64,000 nucleotides of DNA from Agarophyton chilense. Lineage: Eukaryota > Rhodophyta > Florideophyceae > Gracilariales > Gracilariaceae. Every line of letters begins with the position of its first letter. Position 1 is the first letter of the stretch. The notes under the pieces were generated by a model, which saw nothing but the letters and a program-made list of their open reading frames with translations, was not told where the DNA came from and made no database searches. Position numbers and translations under genes: made by a program. Below are positions 10,657 through 19,703 of this stretch, in pieces. Where the stretch lies: contig JARGXX010000086.1 of NCBI GenBank assembly GCA_030374765.1, forward strand, positions 992,001-1,056,000, given 5' to 3'.

Positions 10657-11466
10657 ATGGCGTTCACGCCCCGCGTTCGCAGTGCTACGCTGCATGCAAT
10701 GGACTGCAGTCTCCGGCTGGCGCGCTTGTCGCCGCGCGTCGCGCCGCCACACCAACGCTCACCACTAAGAGAAAGTCATGCCGTGCTTTCCAAAACGTCT
10801 GTACTTGCCATGCTTCTTTGCATTCCGCTTCCATCGCACATCCGTTTTTCTCGCTGCATCGCGTCGACGGAACCCACTGTGCGTTGGCCTCATCGGATGA
10901 TGAAGATTCTGCTGAGCATGCCGCCCAAGGTGTCGATGTACAGGGGCATTCTATGGGATACGCTACAAGTCACCAGGGTTGACTACCGCGCTACGCGCCT
11001 GCGCGAAAATCCAGGTCTCTTTGTCTTGGAAAGCGCCGATGGGGTTGTCAAGGAACCGAGGAAGGATGCCCAATTCTACGACTTTTATAGGAATACCAGA
11101 AAGGTTAAGTGCCACATTCTTCTTTTTAAGCTGCAAAACCTTGCGTGGGCTACTAGCAAGCATGACGTGTTTGTCATGAATGAGGGCGTCATTGTTCACT
11201 GGGATGCCTGTGCCAAGCGCAAGCCAAAGGTGCTTGATCTTAGTGGCTGCACCATTTCAGGACCTGACGGCCTCGGCATGTTGGTGCAGATCTCTGCACT
11301 TACTACCAAGGAAGAATTGGTTATTGCGGGCGGCTTCTATGGAGGAGTGATTGCCAAAAATGAAAAGAACGGCACCACCATTCACAACAACAGGATTTCT
11401 TATGACGACAATGCGATCACGAAGGCCATCGACATCCATAACGATACTGCCATTGCTAGTAATTAG
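10657..11466 (+). pseudogene. Truncated WD-repeat protein (At1g36070 / C2A9.03-like)
   Basis: The frame is open for 269 codons, but recognisable protein starts near residue 88 (MYRGILWDTLQVTR, YRATRLREN), so ATG 10897 is the more likely start. Then come DAQFYDFYRNTRKVKC, LQNLAWATSKHDVFVMN, VLDLSG, QISALTTKEELVIAGGF and ISYDDNAITKAIDIHN. These blocks in this order match the N-terminal half of a conserved eukaryotic WD40 family whose members usually exceed 400 residues. The frame ends at 11466, before the main propeller repeats, and I see no continuation downstream. It is therefore most likely a truncated gene fragment. Its cellular role is not known to me. Confidence 0.55.
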
Positions 11467-11875
11467 AGCCGGTAGCGGTTTTTAACAGAGTGAGAGTTGC
11501 CACACCCAGGTGCCAACAGTAGGGGCCCTAATGCAGCAGCTGACTACCGAAAATACCAAGCGTCGCTAGCCGATCAGCATGGCGCGTGCTACAATAATCT
11601 CTAGTGGCAGCAGTACTACGCTACAATGGACTAAGACTTCAAGATGACGCAGAGTTATAATCCGTACTAGAAATATCTCCAATCCGACATGAACATACAT
11701 GCTTCTGTGAATAGCGCTGATGGCAGTGTGGGAATGCCTGCCTATGCCGCCTGGCCAAATGCTCTCGGCGCCGAAGGTAAGACCTCATTTGTATCTTTAT
11801 TAACGAGCAAAAGCATCTGTTTGGAATTTGAAGAGAGCAAGATTTTTCATTTCGGCAAGACCACTTTTTCACTGG
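11467..11875. other. No gene recognised
   Basis: Frames are broken and I see no domain. It may hold the end of the Harbinger element that follows. Confidence 0.3.
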
Positions 11876-12910
11876 CTATAGTGAGCATGTCATTCTTGTT
11901 ATGCGCAGCCTTAATGAAATAGTTCGTAGTCGTTGCCGCATTTTTGAGTACTTATCAAAGATCACGTCTAACATATTTCCTTCCTTGTCCACGTCTTCCT
12001 CAGGATCAGGAGCAAAGAAAGAATCGAAGCCAGACCTATTATACTCTAACCACCTAACTAAACTGTCTTTAGATACCACCCGGTTTCCCATACCATGATA
12101 CTCGTGTTCGTCGCGTGATTATTCGTTAATGCAATAGTTTTCCAGCTTCTTAGCGTTATTTATTATTACTAATGACCGCTGTAAATCAAACTTCAACGGT
12201 CGCCATAGAATTCCCCATCGAACCTTTAATCGTCCAAATGCCTGCTCGACATGCACCCTGTGCGACGACAACAGCATGTTGAAACCCTGATCAAATTCAT
12301 CAGCTTCAGAGCTAGGCACCGCTCTAATTAGCATATCGTTACAGATATAGGCCTCATCTCCAGCATTCCAAAAACCCGGCGGTAGTCCAATCTCGTCTAA
12401 GAACTTTGAGATATTAGAATGGGCGAACGCAACTGAGTCCACAGTAAATCCAACACAGATTGCAGAACTAGCAACAAAACGATATTTGGAGTCTAAGAAC
12501 GCCTGCACAGGGACACCAAACCCTCCTTTTCGAGTGTAGAACTGTTGATTATTTAGTTCTTTCGAAGGTTTCTCCAAATATACGATAGTTCCATCCACAG
12601 CACCAATGCACCCCGGTAGAGAATTAAAATGCCTTATCGACAACGAGAAATCTATTGCTCGGTCGAAAAAAGCAGTGTAATCTTCTTTTTGCGGAAACTG
12701 CTCAAAATGTAGTACTGAATCAGACGCAATTAAAACACTATCAAAAATGGTATACACAGTTGATCTTCATAGGCCAAACGTAAACCACATATCCTAGTAG
12801 CTGGCTCCGCCCATAATGCGACAAATTAACGGTTTAAAAAGTTCAACAAGAGTATAAAACGCGGTACGCGACATCTGAAAAGGTTTGGCGAAATCGGAGT
12901 TGGTGAAGTG
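11876..12910 (-). pseudogene. PIF/Harbinger transposase (HARBI1-like), broken
   Basis: The minus strand reads KPFQMSRTAFYTLVELFKP near 12,890-12,835, then passes two stops near 12,795 and 12,774, then is open from 12,757 to 12,119 (212 codons). That open part has the full catalytic set: GCIGAVDGTIVYLEKP (first Asp), GFWNAGDEAYICND (second Asp) and VEQAFGRLKVRWGILWRPL (Glu). After a TAA at 12,119-12,121 the same frame stays open to 11,876 with plausible protein (VSKDSLVRWLEYNRSGFDSF), so the stop may be a nonsense mutation in the C-terminal part. The catalytic residues are intact, unlike those of the copy at 3.7 kb, but the N-terminal stops make this copy inactive. No terminal repeats or 3-bp duplication were found. 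Confidence 0.8.
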
Positions 12911-13155
12911 TTGGGTGACAGAAATGAGAGAACGCCGATAAGGTGCTTTTTTTCTTCAAATATTTCTCTTCCTTTTGTTGAGCACCCACAAAAATATTGT
13001 GAACACCAGCACCAAATATTGAAAGCGGCGACGTTTCCGCTCAATCATTACGGATAGAAACGCTGTGGAACTGACGTGACGATCAATGAATCACGGTACG
13101 GCGGTAGCGGCCTGCGAAACGTGACAAAGCTCTTCGTCGTCTTCATGATTTGATA

Positions 13156-14688
13156 CAGTGCGCGAAATATGGATAAAGTCACCACCCTATTCCTCCTTAC
13201 TGCCACCCACAGTCGGCAACTCGGACTTTTACCGTAGTCAGTACTTAGAAAACCATTAAAAAACTAGTTTCAGAGCTTTGCAGAACCAGACCTAGCCCAC
13301 AGTTTTCTGAACTTTACAAAATCCTGAACAAGATAGCGAAATCTAAAGAAAGGCCAAAACAAAGAAGCACATTTATTTCATTCAATTCTTAGTCATTTAA
13401 CCCTTTTCCTCTACCACTTGAATACAGCGCTCCTGTGTAGAGCTGTAAAGTGATTTAATAAGCTCTTCGCTCAAATTATTCCAACATTCAGTCACACATT
13501 CCAAAAGCGTTCGAACATCTTGGAATTGGCGCTGATTGGCATAAACGCGGCGTGCTAAAACCCCCCAAATGTTTTCCATAATTTTCAAGTCAGGTGAAGT
13601 GGCTGGTCATCGTAAAACATTAACATTATGATCATCCAACCACTTTGTAGTATACACTGAACGGTGTATAGAAGCCCCGTCTTGCTGAAAAATAAAATTT
13701 TCTCCGATTGTTTCCGCCGCAAATGGAAGCAATTCTTTCTGCAACACCTTGCAGTACTTCATGGAATCCATTTCACCGAAGCAAACAACCAGATTACTCA
13801 AACCATAGTAGGAAGAAGCACCCCAAAGCATCACAGAATCCCCTCCATTTTGTCGCTTAGAAAAATTAATCTCTTTCTTCCTTTTATCATGCCAATAATA
13901 AGCAAATCCATCTAGTCCATCTAAGTTAAATTTCTTCTCATCGGAAAAATGGGTTTCTTCCATTTAGTCATAGATGAAGTCATCTTCTCTCGAGCCCAAA
14001 TAAACCTTTTCTTTTTATGTATTTTCGTCATCATTGGTACTTGTTTCATCTTCATATAGACTAAATTTGGATCATTATGTAACACTTGTTGTATGCGCCT
14101 GACAGAAACCGAGAGAGAAAGATCTTTACGGAGTTCTCTCGCAGAGATAGATGAGTTTGATGCCGAGCAAAGAAGAGCTCTTTTAGCCGTCAAACTCATT
14201 TTTTGTTGTTAGAGCCATTTCTACGTTTGTTTTAGTTTTCGGGATCTTTGAGAAAGTTTTAGACCACAGTGCGAGAGAATCCAATGGTTTGAGCAATCTC
14301 TCTTTGAGAACAGCAATGAAATGAAGCTGCAAGTATCATACCTTTTTCTTTATCCGTTAAAGGTTTTCCACGGCCCATTTTTATGTTCTTGGACTTTGAA
14401 GTTGTAGAAAGTGTTGAGGAGAATGTTGTTAGAGCTTTGGTTTTATTCAAAATGCGCGCGCGTTTGTTCAAAGGAAAAAACTGTGGTGGACTTTAATTAG
14501 ATTTCGGGGGTGTTTTTTGTACATAGTGTTATTGACAGTGTAGATAAGTAGAAAAGTTTTATTAATGGCGTCTAAAGTGTTTCATTTGTTCTTTTTAAGC
14601 GTTACTAGAGAGAAGGTTGAGAGGAACATGAGGGAAATGGAGTGCATCAACAAAAAGGGGGGTGGTTTTAATTGGATTTCGCGCACTG
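13156..14688 (-). mobile_element. Tc1/mariner element with both TIRs (copy C)
   Basis: The ends are inverted repeats of about 35 bp: CAGTGCGCGAAAT at 13156 and its complement ATTTCGCGCACTG ending at 14688. Inside lie matching CACCACCCT and GGGTGGT blocks. Both ends are flanked by TA (13154-13155 and 14689-14690), the target duplication expected for Tc1/mariner. Length is 1,533 bp. The transposase inside is on the minus strand and broken. The repeats are similar but not identical, in line with an old insertion. Confidence 0.88.
13397..14378 (-). pseudogene. Tc1 transposase (DD34E) of copy C, broken
   Basis: The frame starts at ATG 14378 (MGRGKPLTDKEKGMILA) with a helix-turn-helix (SQREIAQTIGFSRTVV). 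It then meets TAA at two positions where relatives have Tyr (before NFLKDPEN and after it) and shifts frame near 14,200. The second domain (MSLTAKRALL, then SVRRIQQVLHNDPN) leads to a further shift near 13,950. The catalytic part reads HFSDEKKFNLDG, FIFQQDGASIH and SPDLKIMENIWG. With the TGA at about 13,607 read through, the second Asp and the Glu are 34 residues apart, the Tc1 DD34E pattern. All catalytic residues are present, so decay is by stops and frameshifts only. Confidence 0.85.
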
Positions 14689-14990
14689 TATGAAGTTGTA
14701 GAGTCATAATTCAGTAAAACTTGTTTTTAATTTTCAAAGTTTTTCGTAATTGCCAATGAATGACGAAGTGCCTAAGGTGTTTACATGGTTCTGCACGAAC
14801 GAATCTTTTTCCCTAGGACCCCCCCTAACATATGCATGTTAGTTTAGAAAAGATCAAAGAAAGACAAGTGTCGTATAGGAATTTTGCCTCTTTTGGGAGC
14901 CAAACTCAAAGAAAGTATTTTAAAAATTCATGAACAGGGCAATCTGACCTGGTTTCATAGAAATCATATGATGCACCACCTCATAATGCC

Positions 14991-15030
14991 TGAAAAAGGG
15001 GGGTGTCGTATACGAATTTCGGGCACTGTA
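14991..15030. repeat. Second copy of the Tc1 terminal repeat
   Basis: GGGGGGTGTCG followed by ATTTCGGGCACTGTA repeats the right end of copy C (about 14654-14690) in the same orientation. Sequence before each repeat is also related (GCGTCTAAAGTGTTT near 14567 and GTGCCTAAGGTGTTT near 14770). So about 250 bp of subterminal sequence is present twice. It ends 230 bp before the start codon of the kelch gene and is the remains of another copy. Confidence 0.6.
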
Positions 15031-15260
15031 CGAGACGGGCAAGATCGGCTCGGAGTATCCTTCGGACAGATAGGCTACTCAGAGTTTCCACCAGTCTCGA
15101 AAAGCTCCCCGGAATGAGTGAGGCAGGCAAAAGCATCCCCACTTTCTCTGTCACTGTTTCTCTAACTGTCCTTCGCCTTTCTCGCTATTCGAGCCTTGCT
15201 TTGCAACTTGGGAATTTTCAAGAGCAATATTTTCTGAAGCCTCTTTAGATATCCCTCGTG

Positions 15261-17302
15261 ATGGGGAAAAAGGGAAAAAAGAAGCAAGGTATTGGAAAAG
15301 CTAAGACAGAAGCAAAGGCAGCGAAGAAAGCTCAGAAGGCAGCGAAGAAAGCCCGTGAAACAGATGGCGAAGTATGTCATATATTGAATCCATGATCAAA
15401 GCCGAAGATAATATTGTAAGAAGAGCTTGGCCTTTTTTTCTCAGTGGTTTCTAACATATTTCTTACGAGTATTTGCAGGATGTTGAAGCAATTCTGGCGG
15501 AGATTTTAGCTAAAGAAGCTGAGGCCGTGAAAGTAGCAGAACTTCAAGATGTTGAACCCCCGTCACCACGAGCTTCGTTCACGCTTGTGTCGAATCCGCG
15601 GGATGAAAATGAACTTATTTTTTTCGGTGGGGAGCGATTTACAGGCGACAGGGCCGAGTTTTTCAGTGACCTGTATGTCTACAATGTCCAGAAGAATATA
15701 TGGAACAGATACGATTCCCCCAATAGACCACCACCACGTAGTTCGCATGCTGTGGCTGTTCATAAGAACATGATGTATATTTTCGGTGGTGAATTCAGCA
15801 ATCCAAGTTTGACGCAGTATCGCCACTACCGTGATCTCTGGCGACTTGATCTCGAGGACATGAGCTGGGAGCGCATTGAACTCCGTGGTGGTCCTTCTGG
15901 GCGTTCTGGACATCGTATGTGTGTTGCTAACAACAGGCTGATTGTATTCGGGGGCTTTTTTGATACTGGCTTCGAGAACAAATATTTGAACGACCTGTAC
16001 TACATAGACCTTAATCGCGATGAGCTTAAATGGACAAAGGTTGAAACTAGCGCTGTGGATATCGTTCCGCCAAGAAGATCGGGCTTTCAATGGGTTGTTA
16101 ACGGTACTGAAGTGGTTTTGTACGGAGGATATTGCAAAGAGGCTCTAAAAAAGGCGAAAACCGTTTCGCACAAAGGCAAAAAGAAAGGTGGTGCTGCCGT
16201 TGAAGAAGCCATGGTTGCTCAGGGGGTAATGCTTTCCGACATGTACAAGCTATCTGCAGAGAACATGAAATGGTCAAAAATGAAGCGGAGTGGATATGGC
16301 CCGACTCGACGTGCGGGCTTCTCCATGGTTCTCCACAAGTCGAATGCCGTGGTCTTTGGAGGCGTCGAAGACGATGAAACGGAGGAGAATATGGCGTCCA
16401 TCTTCCACAATGATCTGTTCGCGCTGAATCTTGACAAGAAGAAGTGGTACCCCATGACCTTGAGACGAAGGAAGGCTAAGAAGGGGCGTCGTCGTAAAGG
16501 ACGTGGCAATGAAGCCGAAATGGACGAAGAGTCCTCTTCAGATGCAGGCCCCACTGCCGATGTTGACGCAAAAATGGTGGACATTAATGGTCCTAAAGTT
16601 CAGGATGACGACGACGAAGAAAAAGAGCTTGATACAGAGACACTTGAAGCGGCTTTAATTTCTGAGCAAGTGGAATTAATTCCGTGCCCGCGATTCAATG
16701 CAGCTGTCGCGATTCAGAAAAACGTCATGTACATCGTAGGTGGTGTTGTCGAAAAAGAGCAGCAAGAGATTACCCTAGACGATATTTGGGCTGTCGATCT
16801 GAACAAACTAGAAGAGTACAGAGAAGTGAAGGCCTTAAGCCCAGGTTGCTTGGAATGGATGGAATCGGATGATGACGGGGAAGAAGAGGTGGATGTGGAT
16901 AATTACGACGACAATGAGTCAAGACCGGAAAACGTGGATATGGAAGACGAGGAAGGGGAGGAGGAAAAGCAACGACGCAGGGGCGGAAGGCGAGACCGGC
17001 TTCGCGCGCGTGTACAGAGCACGGAGAATGAAAACTTCACGCCGCGAATAAATGAGTCCTTGAAGGACTTCTTCGAACGTACTAAATCATACTGGATTGG
17101 TGAGGTCCATGAGGCACTTGGGGAGAGTGGCAAAGTCTTGCGAAGGATTGCCTTCGAATGGGCCTTTAGGAGGTACTGGGAGATCAAGCCCACCCTGAAA
17201 GAACTTGAGGAAATAGAAGCACAAATAGCACGCGAGGAAGTTCTGGAGAAGGAATTCCAGAAAGTTCAGTTAGAGCAAAAAAGGGTTCGAGGCAGGCGCT
17301 AA
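15261..17302 (+). CDS. KLHDC4: KLHDC4-like kelch-repeat protein, two exons
   Basis: Exon 1 is 15261-15371 and starts MGKKGKKKQG with a Lys/Ala-rich helix like that of KLHDC4. The intron (15372-15478, 107 nt) begins GTATGT, has CTAAC near 15461 as a likely branch point, and ends TTTGCAG. Exon 2 (15479-17302) continues in phase 0 at DVEAILAEI. The product is 644 residues. Kelch repeats follow with LIFFGGE, MMYIFGGEF, LIVFGGFFD, VVLYGGYC, AVVFGGVED and MYIVGGV, predicting a six-bladed beta-propeller. Acidic linkers precede a C-terminal domain (SLKDFFERTKSYWIGEV, the DUF4110 type). Kelch propellers bind proteins; the partner is not known here. The gene looks intact. Confidence 0.9.
15372..15478 (+). 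other. Spliceosomal intron of the kelch gene
   Basis: The donor is GA|GTATGT and the acceptor TTTGCAG|GA, with CTAAC about 14 nt before the acceptor. The intron contains stops in the coding frame. Splicing joins two parts of a recognisable KLHDC4 N-terminus without changing frame. Confidence 0.85.
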
Positions 17303-18234
17303 GAGGATCGGAAAGTACATCCCATTGAATCGAAGGATATCCTTTAGGATTGCGTCAGAACGAACATGATATCAATTAAAGGGATTCGTACTCTTCTTAT
17401 TTCTGAACTACTTTTTCCGCCTGAGAGCTCAAGGCCCATGTGGTGTGCCAAATCCGATCATAACACCAGGCTGAGAGTCGTACAGTGTGCGAAAATGAAT
17501 TACAATCACATCGCAACCTCCACCAAACACCTCTTTTTCGGAGGTGCCAATATATGATACCACCACCATCTATTCATTGTTGAATCCTAAGCACAATCCC
17601 GGCATCGATTTGTAAATTGAACCTACTTCGCAGTTAAGACGTAAACGAGCTTAACACATGGCAGACTGACAGCCAGCAGTTTCCTTCGTCTACGAGATGT
17701 TGCCCAATCATATTCATAGCTTATGTAGATTGAAATAGACATAAGCTTTCTGTATCGAAAGGGTTAAGCATTTCGTGTCCAAGGGTGGTAAGAATATTGA
17801 TAGCTTTGAGCTTTTCCTGGCCAAGGGGTTAATCAAGACTATCGGCCCCATGTGAAATTTGTTCAAATTTTTGAAGAAATGACGTGGTTGTCCTTATAGA
17901 GTAAGGTAAAGCGCGGTCATGAGCGCGTGCGGTGTTTTCGGCCACCTACAATTAGCGCCCTCCGAAATACAACGGGAAGTCAAGCCTTCAACGAAACACC
18001 TTTCGAATCTATTTGACGAACTTCCCTGTGCGAATTGAGAGCTGCCCCACACTTCGTTCATTTCAGGTTCCGACTCAAGTCTTGGCTTCCGTGGACTTGA
18101 ACTTTGCTTGGTCCGAAACGTTCGTGGCTAGTATTGGGTTAAGAAGAATTTGGAACTCTCGCTTCTAATCGATAGGCATTAGTTCAGCCGACTAATCTTC
18201 AGATCTAGTAATGGTTTAAAGTTGAGAGCCCAAG
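17303..18234. other. Intergenic region
   Basis: No gene recognised in about 930 bp. It should hold the kelch 3' end and the promoter of the TBC gene, but no core promoter motif is obvious. Confidence 0.5.
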
Positions 18235-19317
18235 ATGGGCATGAGAAACGTCAACCTCCGAAAGCACTACGGGGAGGTCCTGAACTCTAATGCTCCAACT
18301 AATATTGACTCCCTCCGAAGGCTTGTTCTCTTCGAAGGTCTCCCTTGCGACGCGAATGATCTCAACACAACGGAATTTGGAAGATGTTCTCTTCGTGGGA
18401 TAACTTGGAAGAAATTTCTCGGGGTCGGAGTCATCGACGTCAATGAATATACTGCCTTAGTTCGAAAAGGGCCTTCTTCTGATGACTCACGAGTAAGAGA
18501 AGATGCTCGCCGGACATTTTCGAAAAGCGACGACTTCATCACCCGCGTTCCAACTCAAAAAATTATTCGAGTGCTCAATGCGTACGTTTGGTCATGTGAC
18601 AACCAGCGTGGTATATACGCTCAAAGCATGAGTCTTTTGGCTGCGCCCTTCTTGTACGTCATGCCTGAGCCCGATGCTTTCCATTGCTTTCGTATTTTTC
18701 TAGAGCAGAAGGTCCCGTCGTATGTGAAACGATATTCTGGAGCGCGTTATGGCTGTGCACTTCTTGAGAAATGTCTCATGACAACTCATCCCAAACTACA
18801 TCAGTTGTTCGCGAAGCATGGTTTAAATCCGGAGGTATATGCGTTTCCGTCGATATCATCGCTTGGTGCCTGCGTGCAACCCATGTCAGACACGGTTCGA
18901 CTGTGGGATATACAATTGGCATACGGCGTACACATGCATATTCTTTTCACACTAGCTAGATTGCACCTTGCCAGCAAGACAATATTTGAATCTGCACGCA
19001 ACTCGTCAACACCACTAATAACCCGGGAACTGGAACAGGGGCTTGGGGTGGATGCAGAAACTGTTCTTGCTAGGGCACTACCACTCGTTGGGAAGCTTGA
19101 CTCCAGCCTATACACCCAACTTGTTTCACACTCGGTAAACATACCTGAAGAATCAATAGATGCGCAGCAGTTGGGCCCACCGCTTAGCAGGCGTGTGATG
19201 GAGCGTTTCGACCTGGTACAGACTATGAAAAGTCCCCTGCCGTCAACATCACCAACGAGAACATCAGAAGATGATCATGATTCCTCGAATTCCGCTAACA
19301 ATAACGACGGAAAATGA
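18235..19317 (+). CDS. BUB2: TBC-domain GTPase-activating protein, BUB2/Cdc16 type
   Basis: The product is 360 residues from ATG 18235, a single exon. BUB2/Cdc16 is the catalytic half of the GAP that holds the Tem1/Spg1 GTPase inactive in the mitotic-exit/septation pathway. Diagnostic blocks are all present: LRRLVLFEGLP, SLRGITWKKFLGV (motif A, R-x3-W), VREDARRTF (motif B with the Arg finger), IRVLNAYVW, YAQSMSLLAAPFLYVMPEPD (motif C with the Gln finger; the YVMPELDAF-like text is typical of BUB2), VYAFPSISSLGACVQP and LWDIQLAYGVHMHILF. Both catalytic fingers are kept, so an active GAP is expected. The C-terminal 40 residues are Ser/Asp-rich and disordered. It converges on the UTP17 gene. Confidence 0.85.
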   Translation: MGMRNVNLRKHYGEVLNSNAPTNIDSLRRLVLFEGLPCDANDLNTTEFGRCSLRGITWKKFLGVGVIDVNEYTALVRKGPSSDDSRVREDARRTFSKSDDFITRVPTQKIIRVLNAYVWSCDNQRGIYAQSMSLLAAPFLYVMPEPDAFHCFRIFLEQKVPSYVKRYSGARYGCALLEKCLMTTHPKLHQLFAKHGLNPEVYAFPSISSLGACVQPMSDTVRLWDIQLAYGVHMHILFTLARLHLASKTIFESARNSSTPLITRELEQGLGVDAETVLARALPLVGKLDSSLYTQLVSHSVNIPEESIDAQQLGPPLSRRVMERFDLVQTMKSPLPSTSPTRTSEDDHDSSNSANNNDGK

Positions 19318-19703
19318 CTGCTCGATAGTTTTCTGCTACGTATGGTGTCTAACTGAGAATGCAAGCAATTGGGGGTGTAGGAGCGGTTATCTGGTCAAGG
19401 GAGAAGTTGTCCTCTTTAGGGTGGAAAGATGGATCTACTGAGCAGATGTTGCAGGGTTGCGATTTAGAGCTCAATAGTTTTAACTCGTGTCAATAAATGT
19501 AAATATTTGTTCTTGCATCTTCTTTAAAAACTGGACGGTGCTTTTGCTGCAAGGCCTTGTTTTCGTAGCGCAAATCCCAAAACGATGAACCGATCAAGCT
19601 TTTATGCCTTATAGGAAGGGTACATGCTGGAATGACAATCCTTGTCCATGACGAATACTTTACAAACAAGAAGATAAAGTTCGCTCAGAATCCTTCCAGT
19701 CTA
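19318..19703. other. Shared 3' region of two convergent genes
   Basis: About 390 bp separates the stops of the TBC gene and the UTP17 gene; AT-rich with AATAAA-like text (CAATAAATG near 19,492). No gene seen. Confidence 0.5.
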
